Shown here in pieces: positions 37,846 to 46,701 of a stretch of 64,000 nucleotides of DNA. Each line of letters opens with the position of its first letter. Within the stretch, counting starts at the first letter, position 1. The notes beneath the pieces are model-generated. The model searched no databases. It had not been told where the DNA came from and saw only the letters and a program-made list of their open reading frames with translations. This DNA is from Vagococcus vulneris (lineage in GTDB: Bacteria > Bacillota > Bacilli > Lactobacillales > Vagococcaceae), in contig NZ_NGJS01000005.1 of NCBI RefSeq assembly GCF_003950515.1, positions 62,001 to 126,000 on the forward strand, given 5' to 3'. A program made the translations under genes and the position numbers.

Positions 37846-37908
37846 GAACAGTAAACAACAACACTGTAATAGTAAAAATATTTTTCTTATTTAAAAGAAT
37901 GCAACTAA

Positions 37909-37951
37909 TAAAAACAGTAGCAACTACCAAGATAGTTACTACTGTTTTTTT
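37909..37951. terminator. Bidirectional terminator after hisS
   Basis: AAAACAGTAG.AACTA (37911-37926) pairs with TAGTT.CTACTGTTTT (37933-37948), one mismatch, 6-nt loop, T7 on the plus strand and T5 on the minus strand. It ends hisS and any readthrough from the small RNA. Confidence 0.88.
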
Positions 37952-37954
37952 ATA

Positions 37955-39241
37955 TTATTTATTTAATTCTTTATTGAAATCTTGATATATATCCGTCAAT
38001 GGAACTAATCGTTCGACGCCGGTCGCCATTGTTTTAATTTTAACTGATTTTTCGGCAAGTTCATTGTCACCCATAATTAAAACCCATTTTGCATTCAACT
38101 TATCTGCTGTTTTAAATTGAGTTTTAACTTTACGATTCATATAGTCTCGTTCTGATACAAAGCCAGCCGCTCTAGCTGCTTGAACCAGTTTTAATGATTC
38201 TGCTGACACTTCATCACCTAAACCAACCACATAAACATCTACAGAAGGAGTTGTATCAATTGTGATTCCCTCAGCCTCCATAGTAATCAGCGCTCGTTCA
38301 AGCCCTAATGCAAATCCAAAGCCAGCATCATGGCTATCAGGACCATTAAATTCTTTGACCAGTCCATCATATCGTCCGCCGGCACAAATAGTTGTAATTG
38401 CACCATTAAATCCTGGTGCTTCACTCATAATTTCAAAAACTGTATGATTATAATAGTCTAAACCACGAACCATACGATGATCAATAACATAATCAACGTT
38501 TGTATCGTCTAATAATTTTTTGACAGAATTAAAAAATTGTGCAGAATCTTCATCAAGAAAATCTAATATAGAGGGTGCTTTTGCTACAATTTCTTTATCC
38601 TTTTCATCCTTACTGTCTAAGACACGCAATGGATTATTATGTAAACGATTTTTAGAGTCTTCACTTAATTGGTCGCTTAATGGTTCAAGATAATCAATTA
38701 ACGCTTGACGATATACCATGCGCGATTCGCGATTGCCCAAGGAATTTATTACTAACTTGGTATGAGTGACACCTAATCTTTTATAGAAATCTAATGCCAA
38801 AAGAATACACTCAACATCAGTTGCTGGATTTCGACTACCTAAAACTTCCATACCGATTTGATGAAACTGACGCATTCTTCCCGACTGAGGACGTTCATAT
38901 CTAAACATTGGGCCTATATAAAACGCCTTAAATGGATTTTGATGTTCCGGACCAAATAGTTTATTTTCCACATATGAACGTACTAAAGGTGCTGTTCCCT
39001 CAGGTCGTAACGTGATATGACGATCTCCTTTATCATGAAAATCATACATTTCCTTAGTAACGATGTCTGTAGTGTCGCCCACTGCCCTAGAAATAACTTC
39101 AATGTGTTCAAACATCGGAGTTCTTAATTCATGAAAATCATACAACCTGAATACCTCACGTGCTGTATTTTCAACATACTGCCATTTTTCTACATTACCT
39201 GGTAGTATGTCATTTGTTCCTTTTGGCTTTTGATATTTCAT
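37955..39241 (-). CDS. hisS: Histidyl-tRNA synthetase
   Basis: 428 residues from ATG 39241 (GGAGTGTGG upstream), beginning [15 protein letters not shown]. Class II motif 2 [19 protein letters not shown], histidine A-loop [14 protein letters not shown] and motif 3 [12 protein letters not shown] are clear, with a C-terminal anticodon-binding domain. In many Firmicutes hisS is followed by aspS; here it is followed by a terminator, so aspS must lie elsewhere. Confidence 0.97.
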   Translation of the reverse strand: MKYQKPKGTNDILPGNVEKWQYVENTAREVFRLYDFHELRTPMFEHIEVISRAVGDTTDIVTKEMYDFHDKGDRHITLRPEGTAPLVRSYVENKLFGPEHQNPFKAFYIGPMFRYERPQSGRMRQFHQIGMEVLGSRNPATDVECILLALDFYKRLGVTHTKLVINSLGNRESRMVYRQALIDYLEPLSDQLSEDSKNRLHNNPLRVLDSKDEKDKEIVAKAPSILDFLDEDSAQFFNSVKKLLDDTNVDYVIDHRMVRGLDYYNHTVFEIMSEAPGFNGAITTICAGGRYDGLVKEFNGPDSHDAGFGFALGLERALITMEAEGITIDTTPSVDVYVVGLGDEVSAESLKLVQAARAAGFVSERDYMNRKVKTQFKTADKLNAKWVLIMGDNELAEKSVKIKTMATGVERLVPLTDIYQDFNKELNK

Positions 39242-39275
39242 TTTCCACACTCCTTAAAATTGCATTCTTTTTCTA

Positions 39276-39284
39276 ATTATATCA
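39276..39284 (-). promoter_or_regulatory. Extended -10 promoter element of hisS
   Basis: TGATATAAT on the minus strand (39284-39276) is an extended -10 (TGnTATAAT) about 35 nt before the hisS start codon. No strong -35 is visible and no T-box is present. Confidence 0.45.
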
Positions 39285-39423
39285 CACTATATTAGCAATC
39301 AGATGATACAAATAATTAAAATAATTTTTGAATGCTACCAGTAACATCAATATCAATTTTTTCTTTATACCTACCGTATGGAATAATAGCTTTATTTAAC
39401 AAATTACTATATTCTGTACTAAT

Positions 39424-39453
39424 AAAAAAAGAGAACGACACTTAGTCGCTCCC
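39424..39453 (-). terminator. Terminator of the APC permease gene
   Basis: On the minus strand GGGAGCGAC (39453-39445) pairs with GTCGTTCTC (39439-39431) including two G-U pairs, then T7. It starts inside the last codons of the permease. Confidence 0.75.
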
Positions 39454-40770
39454 TTTTGAAAAATATGTTGTTAAATAAAAAATTGGGATACCGATTAATG
39501 TTAGAATTATTCCAGTAATCGCTAAAGAAAATTGGGTTAAAACAGTCGTTACTAAGATAAACAAACCGCCCAAAATAGCAATTAATGGAATCCAAGGATA
39601 TAAGGGTACACGGTACGGTCTCTTCAACTCAGGCTCACGCTTTCTCAAGACGAAAACAGCAACAAAAATCAAAATACTAAAAAGCCACATAACAAATACC
39701 AACATATCAGTTAGTAAATCAAACGTACCTAAAAACATCATTAAAATTGAAATAACTAATTGTAGCAATGCTGAGACATAGGGTATCTTAGCATTTTTAG
39801 ATAATCTTTTTAAATATTTGCTGCCAGGCAGTTGTCCTTCCTCAGCTAAAGCGAACGGAACTCTGATACCAGTCATCGTATAACCATTTAGTGCTCCGTA
39901 CACAGAAATAAGAATACCGATTGTTACAAGTTTACCACCAACACCACCAAACAAAACTTTAGCAACATCAGAGGCAGCATTTTTATTACCAACAATTGCT
40001 TCAAAAGGTAGCACATGTAAAAATGCTGCGTTTATCAATACGTACACAAGAGTAATAAAACTCAAGCCTAAAAAAATAGCTTTTGGTAGCATTTTATCAG
40101 GTCGTTGCATTTCACCTGCCATGGCACCAACACCTAACCAACCATCATAAGCAAAAAGTGTCGCAAAAAGTGCCGGTGCTAAAAGTGACAAAAAATTAGA
40201 TGAATCATTTCTAACAGAATGTGACACTGACAAAATATCATTTGTTCCATTGACAAGTCCAAAAATAATGATAAGACCGATTGGCACCAACTTCATGACT
40301 AAAGAAATAGACTGAAATTTTGATGCCACTTTTGCACCAAGTAAATTAATCACAGTCACTGATGTTCCAACCAAAACAGCAATTGGAATCAATAAATTTT
40401 CATCTAATTGAAATAAATGAATAAATTGTAAACTAAAAATAATAGATAAAGCTGCAATATTTGCCGGAAAATAAATAACTGTTTGTGCCCAACCGAGTAA
40501 AAATCCTGGTAACTTCCCATAAGTGTACTCAATATATTTAATTGCTCCACCTGTTTTAGGGATTGCCGTCGCTAATTCTGCACTTGTTAATCCTGCACAA
40601 ATGGTTAGTATACCGCCAATTAGCCATGCTAAAAGTGAAATTTTCGGAGAACCTGCAACTTCAGTTACAGTCGCTGCCTTAAAAAATACGCCTGCTCCGA
40701 TGACAGTACCCATTACTGTTGAAAAAGCGCCAAACATTGTAATATCCCTTTTCAATTGTTTTTCTTCCAA
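39442..40770 (-). CDS. APC family amino acid permease (SteT-like)
   Basis: 442 residues with twelve helices. The first helix carries GTVIGAGVFFKAATV, the APC substrate-binding GxG region, and a later GYTMTGIRVPFALAEEGQLP fits the L-type/SteT exchangers. Probable serine/threonine or other amino acid exchanger; substrate is not defined by sequence. The start is a TTG at 40770 with GGTGGAG 5 nt upstream. Monocistronic. Confidence 0.85.
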   Translation of the reverse strand: MEEKQLKRDITMFGAFSTVMGTVIGAGVFFKAATVTEVAGSPKISLLAWLIGGILTICAGLTSAELATAIPKTGGAIKYIEYTYGKLPGFLLGWAQTVIYFPANIAALSIIFSLQFIHLFQLDENLLIPIAVLVGTSVTVINLLGAKVASKFQSISLVMKLVPIGLIIIFGLVNGTNDILSVSHSVRNDSSNFLSLLAPALFATLFAYDGWLGVGAMAGEMQRPDKMLPKAIFLGLSFITLVYVLINAAFLHVLPFEAIVGNKNAASDVAKVLFGGVGGKLVTIGILISVYGALNGYTMTGIRVPFALAEEGQLPGSKYLKRLSKNAKIPYVSALLQLVISILMMFLGTFDLLTDMLVFVMWLFSILIFVAVFVLRKREPELKRPYRVPLYPWIPLIAILGGLFILVTTVLTQFSLAITGIILTLIGIPIFYLTTYFSKGSD

Positions 40771-41001
40771 TATATCTCCACCTTTTTAGTTCAGTATACT
40801 TTATCTTTCAGAAAATAAAAATACTTTTGAAAATACATACAAACTTAAATTTCTTATTAAACGAAATCACGGTAATAACAATATTTTCAAAAACCAAATA
40901 AATTATTTACAAGAAATTAATCAAAAGATAAATCTGTACTTGTTCATAACTCTTCTAAAATGTATGTTAATAATGAATCAGAAAAAAATATAATTCTTTT
41001 A

Positions 41002-43692
41002 TCAACTTAGTCTGAGATCAACTGACTTAATCCATAGATTTTGCATTTTATCAGAATTACCTAATCTACCTTCAAAACGGTACCATGTACCATAAGCAGT
41101 CGTAACTTGTTCCAGCAGAGTAATTTCTTCTTTGTAAAAAGGTTTCGTACGACCTATTTGTTTCGTTTGACGTGGTCCTACATATGCATCGTTATAAAGA
41201 ATCCCATATTCTTGTGTTACTTGGGCTTTTTGATTTAAAGTTCTTTGATTTGTTTTTTCATCTATTAAATCTATCGACTTCACCCAACCGATAGTCCGTT
41301 TGCTATTATTATTAATTATCGCACGATACCAAGTTCCGTATGATGTTTCTGCTGAAGCATCAATGTCGATTATATGATCTTTCTTACCATTTAAATTATT
41401 AATTAACTGCGTTTGATCACCGTCATACGGACGATCATAAACAGCTCCATAATTTTTGTTAATAGCACGTTTAGTTTCTAAAGACTGATAATTATAAAAA
41501 TGAGACACATCATTAGCACTAGCCCAAACCTTTTTTTCAACACCGTTAATAGCTATACGGGTATGATACCATAATCCAGCTGGTGTTTTAGCCTCTTCAG
41601 TAACTGTAATCGTATTACCTTGGCGACCATTTAATCTGCCAACTTCTTTTGTTTTGCTGTCATTTACATAAGGCGAATCGTAAACAATACCGTAATTTTT
41701 ATTAAACGATGCCTTGAAATTATTTTTTCTAATAGTAAGATTTTTATTAAGATCAACTGATTTTATCCAGCCTATTACATCTTGATTTGCAGCATTTTTA
41801 AATGATATCTTATACCATTCACCATAATCTGTGGTCACTTTAACAGTTGCTTGGAAAAATTGGTTCAGTTTGCCATTTAAATTACCGATAGCTTGAACTT
41901 TATTGCTTGTATATGGCGACTCATAAATTAAACCATAATCTTTATTAACATAAAATTCTTCATTTACTTTTTGGTAACCGCGGTAGTCATCAGTATCTGT
42001 TGATTTAATCCAACCAGATACTTGACGCCCGTTTTGTGTAAACGATGTCTTATACCATAAACCATAGCTTGTTTGTTGCTCTTCCGTTACTTTAATTTCT
42101 TTGCCAAGCATACCTGATGTATTACCGACAATACGAGTTAAATCTCCACGATATGCTTCATTATAGATTAATCCATTATTACGATTAACTGTAATATTCT
42201 TATTAATAGGTTTTGCAGGTAATGTGTCAGTAAAATCAGTTGACTTCATCCAACCTGACTGATTCATCCCATTTAGTGTATAAGAAACTTTATACCATTC
42301 ACCGTAACCAGTCCTTGCTTTTTCGGAGATTGATACTTGCATACCCCGTTGATTTCTTATGTCCAACAAGCTTTTAACTCCAGGATAGTAAGGCTGATCA
42401 TAGAGAACAGCAAAATTTTTATCTAAAACTTTTCGATTGTTGTATTTTTCTTTTTTTAAAATATCTTTAAACTCACGAGCTTGTATCCAGCCAGTGCGAT
42501 TTTGACCATTTTTTGTATAAGTAAATTGCTGCCATGTTCCATGACCATTTACAACTTCCTTTGTCACTGTTACGTCTGTATTCAGCAAACCAGATGTGTA
42601 ATCAACAGCTCCGTCACCTTTTTGATATGGTCGTGAATAAATAGCGCCACCGTTAGTATTTACGTATCTAATTTGGCTCATATTTCTTTGACTGATGACA
42701 TTATCCTTATAATCCATTTCCTGTCCGTTTCCATTGCTAGGATTACTATAAGTACCAGTATAATCACTTGACATATCAAATGTACCACTAATTCCTGGGA
42801 AGGTCATTGACGATGTCCATTGCCAAGCTCCATATTGTGTATACATTTGGCCTGAAGGGTTATACGGATATGCCGCAACCCAGATATTCTTATTTTGTAA
42901 AGCGCTTGTATTAATTCGACCTTCATTAATCCAATGTAATCCGACATAATGAGTCACATTGCGATAACCCCGCTGATTTAATTCTTGTGTAAAGGCTTGT
43001 GAATTTTGAGTATGATATTTACTATCTTTAATTTGCTGTTCTTCAATATCATTAACCATAACCGTATCTTTAGATAAACCTAATTTTTCAACAAATGATG
43101 CGAAGTATCTAGCTTCCTCTCTTGCTTGCGCTGCTGTCGTAAACCAGCTATAGTGATATGCCGACACTTTCATGCCCGCTGCCTTAGCGTTGTTAATTTG
43201 GTTTGCAGCATACGGATTTGTATAATTTGTCGCTTCAGATATTTTAACTACGACACCTGTTACGCCATAACTACTCATTTTTTGATAATCGGCAACACTT
43301 ATATTTCCATTATGAGAAGAAATATCAATGAAGTTGGCGGCAGGATGGTTTTTATCATTAATTGAAATTCGTGATAATCCTCGTGTATCTGAAAATAGCA
43401 TTGCTCCAGAAACCAGATTGCTTCTGCCAGATGGCAAGCCAAAATCATATTCTGGTTCTTTAGTTTCCTCAGTTGACTCCGATGTATCTGTTTCACTATT
43501 TGATGTTTGCAAATTGTCTTGTAAATCAGTGGCGTTGGATGAATCTTGAATTCGTATATCAGCAGATGTCGTTGTCATCGTATTTTTTTCTGAAATACCT
43601 TGTTCAGATCCTTCAGCAAATGCAGACTGTCCAACTAAAAGCACTCCTAAAATAGCACTATATAGATACAATTTTTTCCCATTACTTTTCAC
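41002..43692 (-). CDS. Secreted GH25 lysozyme with seven GW (SH3-like) repeats
   Basis: 896 residues from GTG 43692 (AAGGAGAG upstream). Signal peptide 1-26 (ends GQSAFA), a Ser/Thr/Glu-rich linker to about 105, then a GH25 muramidase domain (about 112-318) with FIDISSHNG and VNDIEEQ, the catalytic acid region. From about 343 to the end come seven ~79-residue GW modules, each with an AVxYDxPY-type strand, a TxYGxWYK stretch and GWIKSxDL. GW repeats hold proteins to lipoteichoic acid on the cell wall. Likely an autolysin for cell separation. Confidence 0.93.
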   Translation of the reverse strand: MKSNGKKLYLYSAILGVLLVGQSAFAEGSEQGISEKNTMTTTSADIRIQDSSNATDLQDNLQTSNSETDTSESTEETKEPEYDFGLPSGRSNLVSGAMLFSDTRGLSRISINDKNHPAANFIDISSHNGNISVADYQKMSSYGVTGVVVKISEATNYTNPYAANQINNAKAAGMKVSAYHYSWFTTAAQAREEARYFASFVEKLGLSKDTVMVNDIEEQQIKDSKYHTQNSQAFTQELNQRGYRNVTHYVGLHWINEGRINTSALQNKNIWVAAYPYNPSGQMYTQYGAWQWTSSMTFPGISGTFDMSSDYTGTYSNPSNGNGQEMDYKDNVISQRNMSQIRYVNTNGGAIYSRPYQKGDGAVDYTSGLLNTDVTVTKEVVNGHGTWQQFTYTKNGQNRTGWIQAREFKDILKKEKYNNRKVLDKNFAVLYDQPYYPGVKSLLDIRNQRGMQVSISEKARTGYGEWYKVSYTLNGMNQSGWMKSTDFTDTLPAKPINKNITVNRNNGLIYNEAYRGDLTRIVGNTSGMLGKEIKVTEEQQTSYGLWYKTSFTQNGRQVSGWIKSTDTDDYRGYQKVNEEFYVNKDYGLIYESPYTSNKVQAIGNLNGKLNQFFQATVKVTTDYGEWYKISFKNAANQDVIGWIKSVDLNKNLTIRKNNFKASFNKNYGIVYDSPYVNDSKTKEVGRLNGRQGNTITVTEEAKTPAGLWYHTRIAINGVEKKVWASANDVSHFYNYQSLETKRAINKNYGAVYDRPYDGDQTQLINNLNGKKDHIIDIDASAETSYGTWYRAIINNNSKRTIGWVKSIDLIDEKTNQRTLNQKAQVTQEYGILYNDAYVGPRQTKQIGRTKPFYKEEITLLEQVTTAYGTWYRFEGRLGNSDKMQNLWIKSVDLRLS

Positions 43693-43867
43693 TCAATCAA
43701 ACTCTCCTTACTTTAATTTATTAATTTCATAACAACCGTTTAAAATATTAGTGTTTATTAAACATAACTAATATTTTATCATATTTATTAATCATAATAT
43801 AGTTTTTTTATTGTTATTGTCTCAATTGATAATATTTTGTTTTAATATCAAAAAAAAGCTTAACTTA

Positions 43868-43895
43868 TTACAGTAAAAAAATAATATGGTAAACT
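43868..43895 (+). promoter_or_regulatory. Promoter of the 87-residue protein gene
   Basis: TTACAG (43868-43873), 16 nt, then TAAACT (43890-43895) with an upstream TGG that makes an extended -10. The start codon is 23 nt downstream. Confidence 0.5.
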
Positions 43896-43917
43896 AAATA
43901 TATAAGGAGATGATATA

Positions 43918-44181
43918 ATGGCAAAAAAAAGCTTAACTGTAAAAGATATTACTGGAAATTTACTAACCACTAATCTGTATATAGAAAACGGAACGTTAAT
44001 CGTAGTTTACAATAATACTGAACGGAAAATTTATACAGATATTGCATTTTTTGAGATAGTTACAGACGGCGAAACGCTGTTATTAAACTTTTCAATAAAC
44101 GGCACAGACCATAACTACAATGAAAGTATAGACTTATCTACCGTTCATAATATAAATGGTGTACTTGTCAGACCTGTATAG
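43918..44181 (+). CDS. Hypothetical 87-residue protein
   Basis: AAGGAGATGATATA before ATG 43918 and a terminator just after the stop make this a convincing gene. The protein begins MAKKSLTVKDITGNLL, is rich in Thr, Asn and Ile, has no cysteine and no membrane segment, and looks all-beta. No family is recognised. Its own promoter and terminator suggest independent expression between a lysozyme and a LysR regulator. Confidence 0.75.
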   Translation: MAKKSLTVKDITGNLLTTNLYIENGTLIVVYNNTERKIYTDIAFFEIVTDGETLLLNFSINGTDHNYNESIDLSTVHNINGVLVRPV

Positions 44182-44190
44182 TAATTACAG

Positions 44191-44226
44191 AAAAAATGGA
44201 CTCTTCTATTTAGAGTCCATTTTTTT
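44191..44226. terminator. Bidirectional terminator between the 87-residue gene and lysR
   Basis: AAAAAATGGACTCT (44191-44204) pairs perfectly with AGAGTCCATTTTTT (44212-44225), 7-nt loop. The stem includes the stop codon of the LysR gene. Confidence 0.88.
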
Positions 44227-45097
44227 CTTTAATTAATTCAAAAAAAACTTTCATTACTTGTGAGACTTGTTTGTTCAAATGATAAAACAATTGCATTTGA
44301 ATCAAACTATCCGGTACTGGATAATCAATTATCTGAATAGTGTCTTGTTTTAAATGATCCTGAATGATAAATTCCGGTAAAAATGATAAGCCATAACCAC
44401 GAGTTAACAGATTTAAAATAATCTCCGTGTTAGCAATTTCTAATTTAGGTTGAAGCGTTAACTTTTCACTTGATAGCATCGACTCCAGTTCACGACGATA
44501 GCTAGCACCACGCTGTGTCAAAATAAAAGGTTGCTCAATAAGTTCTTTTAATGTAACTTCATTGTTTAACGTGTGGGCGATTTCTTTTGAACCGACAAAA
44601 ACACTCCGTTCATGCTTTTCAAATACCTTAATCCACTCCTCACCATACACAGGAAAATCTAAAGTATAAATACAATCAATTTCATGGTTTTTTAACCGTT
44701 GAATCAATTCCTCTGTCGTACCAGTTATAACAAGAACAGTTATACTTGGATATCTTCTAGATAATTCGAGTAAAATATTAGGTAAAATTACTACTGATAG
44801 TGACTCAATTGTCCCTAAACGCAGCTCTCCTTTTGGTTCGGAAATTAGTTCGACACTTTGTTTAGCAATATCAACTTGAGTCAAAATTGCAAATGCATTC
44901 GGCAAGAAAATATTCCCTGCTTCGGATAAATACACTTTGCGGCCAATACGTTCAAACAACTTAACATCCATTTCCTTCTCAAGCTGTTGGATATGGACGG
45001 TCACAGCTGACTGTGAATACCCCAAAAATTCTGCTGCCTGTGAGAAACTCAATAACTGTGCTACTTTTATAAAAGATTCAAGTTGTGTTAATTCCAT
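44210..45097 (-). CDS. LysR family transcriptional regulator
   Basis: 295 residues from ATG 45097 with AGGTGA upstream. N-terminal winged helix MELTQLESFIKVAQLLSFSQ...YSQSAVTVHIQQLEKEM, then a periplasmic-binding-like effector domain (about 90-295). It is divergent from the PLP decarboxylase gene with 119 bp between start codons, the classic layout of a LysR regulator and its target. The inducer is unknown; the decarboxylase substrate is the natural candidate. Confidence 0.9.
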   Translation of the reverse strand: MELTQLESFIKVAQLLSFSQAAEFLGYSQSAVTVHIQQLEKEMDVKLFERIGRKVYLSEAGNIFLPNAFAILTQVDIAKQSVELISEPKGELRLGTIESLSVVILPNILLELSRRYPSITVLVITGTTEELIQRLKNHEIDCIYTLDFPVYGEEWIKVFEKHERSVFVGSKEIAHTLNNEVTLKELIEQPFILTQRGASYRRELESMLSSEKLTLQPKLEIANTEIILNLLTRGYGLSFLPEFIIQDHLKQDTIQIIDYPVPDSLIQMQLFYHLNKQVSQVMKVFFELIKEKNGL

Positions 45098-45216
45098 AAA
45101 GTTCACCTATTTTTTTATTAATTTTTTTAATCGATTGTATAAATAAATTGATTTTTTTTAATTCATAACTAATGCTACAATATTTTATGGCAAGAAACAA
45201 TATGGAGGAAAACGTA

Positions 45217-46602
45217 ATGAAGACAAAAAATTACATGAAACAATTTATTGACACTTATTATGATAGACACCAAAATTTAGATAAACAGCCTGTTATTGAG
45301 TTAATTAATGACCAAACATTTAATGAATTATCTGATACAGTAATTTTAGAAGAAGGACGATCACTACCTGAGTTACTTTCAATCATTGAAGAAAAGGTAT
45401 ATGCGAACCGCTTAATTTTAGAACATCCGCGCAACTTTGCGTTTATACCTGCACCTGTTGAAGACGTTTCTCGATTAGGTGATATGATCAATACTTTTTA
45501 TAACCCAAATGCATGCGGCTGGTACGCAAGCTCCGGAACAGCCTGTATCGAACATGCTTTAATTAACTGGTTATGCGAACAAGCAGGTTACACCAAAAAT
45601 GCTAGCGGAATTATTGTTTCAGGCGGATCGATGGCAAACTTAACAGCTGCAATTACTGCCAGAGATACTAAAATACAACCAGATCAAATTGCCAAAGGTG
45701 TTGTTTATATATCCAATCAGGCTCACCACAGTATTAACAAATCCTTACATATTATCGGAATTCCTGATGATCGTATTCGTTATATTAATACAGACGACAA
45801 CCTAAAGATAATTCCTGATGACTTAGACAAAAAAATAATTAACGATAAACGTGACGGGCTGATCCCCTTTTTAGTTATTGCGACTGCCGGTTCGACCAAT
45901 GCAGGTGTGATTGATCCGCTTCACGAAATTGCACTAATTGCTGATAAACACGATTTGTGGTTCCATATTGATGGGGCGTTTGGCGCATCTTTATTATTGT
46001 CTGGTGAACATAAACATCTCGTCAACAGGATTAATTCCGCTGACAGCATTACGTGGGATGCTCATAAATGGCTTTTTCAAACATACTCCTGTGCCATGCT
46101 TTTAGTCAAAAATCGCTCAACTCTTCTACACAGTTTTAGCGACAATGCAGAATATTTAGCTGATGCTCAAAAAGCAGACCACACCGACTTTTGGGATTTA
46201 GGTATTGAGCTGTCTCATCCAGCTAGAGGCATGAAACTATGGCTGACTTTACAGAATTTAGGTACAAAACAAATTGCCCAAAAAATTGATTTTGGTGTTT
46301 ATACTGCTGAATATACACAGCAAGTTATCTGCAACTTTAATCATTGGCAAATCGTTACACCAGCACAAACAGCAATTATAAATTTTAGATATTATCATAA
46401 AGATTTGTCTGCTGAAATTCTGAACGACATAAACAGTTTATTATCCGAAAAAATAGTTGCAAGTGGTTATGCTCAAATAATGACAACAAAGATCAACGGT
46501 GCGACAACATTGCGCATGTGTACGACATCTCCAAAAACAACACACCAAGATATTGATCAAACCATCAGTAAATTGAATGACTTTCTTAATGAAGTCCTAT
46601 AG
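45217..46602 (+). CDS. Group II PLP-dependent amino acid decarboxylase
   Basis: 461 residues from ATG 45217 (TGGAGG upstream; the ATG at 45172 is in the promoter region). Motifs are GWYASSGTACIEHALINWL, SGGSMANLTAAITAR, ATAGSTNAGVIDP, FHIDGAFGAS and the PLP-lysine site SITWDAHKWLFQ. The family covers aromatic amino acid, glutamate and diaminobutyrate decarboxylases; the GYT-type N-terminus resembles aromatic-L-amino-acid enzymes. It is much shorter than enterococcal tyrosine decarboxylase and has no linked transporter. Confidence 0.88.
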   Translation: MKTKNYMKQFIDTYYDRHQNLDKQPVIELINDQTFNELSDTVILEEGRSLPELLSIIEEKVYANRLILEHPRNFAFIPAPVEDVSRLGDMINTFYNPNACGWYASSGTACIEHALINWLCEQAGYTKNASGIIVSGGSMANLTAAITARDTKIQPDQIAKGVVYISNQAHHSINKSLHIIGIPDDRIRYINTDDNLKIIPDDLDKKIINDKRDGLIPFLVIATAGSTNAGVIDPLHEIALIADKHDLWFHIDGAFGASLLLSGEHKHLVNRINSADSITWDAHKWLFQTYSCAMLLVKNRSTLLHSFSDNAEYLADAQKADHTDFWDLGIELSHPARGMKLWLTLQNLGTKQIAQKIDFGVYTAEYTQQVICNFNHWQIVTPAQTAIINFRYYHKDLSAEILNDINSLLSEKIVASGYAQIMTTKINGATTLRMCTTSPKTTHQDIDQTISKLNDFLNEVL

Positions 46603-46645
46603 CAAATTGTACCTACTTATGAAAAACCAGTCATAAATAATTAAT

Positions 46646-46682
46646 AAAAAACCGAAGAGCATCCACAGCACTTCGGTTTTTA
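46646..46682. terminator. Bidirectional terminator between decarboxylase and copB
   Basis: AAAAACCGAAG (46647-46657) pairs perfectly with CTTCGGTTTTT (46671-46681), 13-nt loop, U-runs on both strands. Confidence 0.88.
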
Positions 46683-46701
46683 AACTAATTTAATTAAATG
46701 A

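Noticed and set aside
37712-37930. 72-codon minus-strand frame between mnmA and hisS, first considered as a type I toxin
   Set aside because: No ribosome binding site, no Fst/Ldr-like sequence, and it runs through the hisS terminator and the small RNA promoter on the opposite strand.
39305-39423. T-box or other riboswitch upstream of hisS
   Set aside because: No TGGAACC-type T-box motif and no terminator pair between the promoter and hisS; the segment is plain AT-rich DNA.
45172-45216. Upstream ATG of the decarboxylase frame
   Set aside because: It precedes the TGGAGG site that belongs to ATG 45217, and the extra residues are not family-like.
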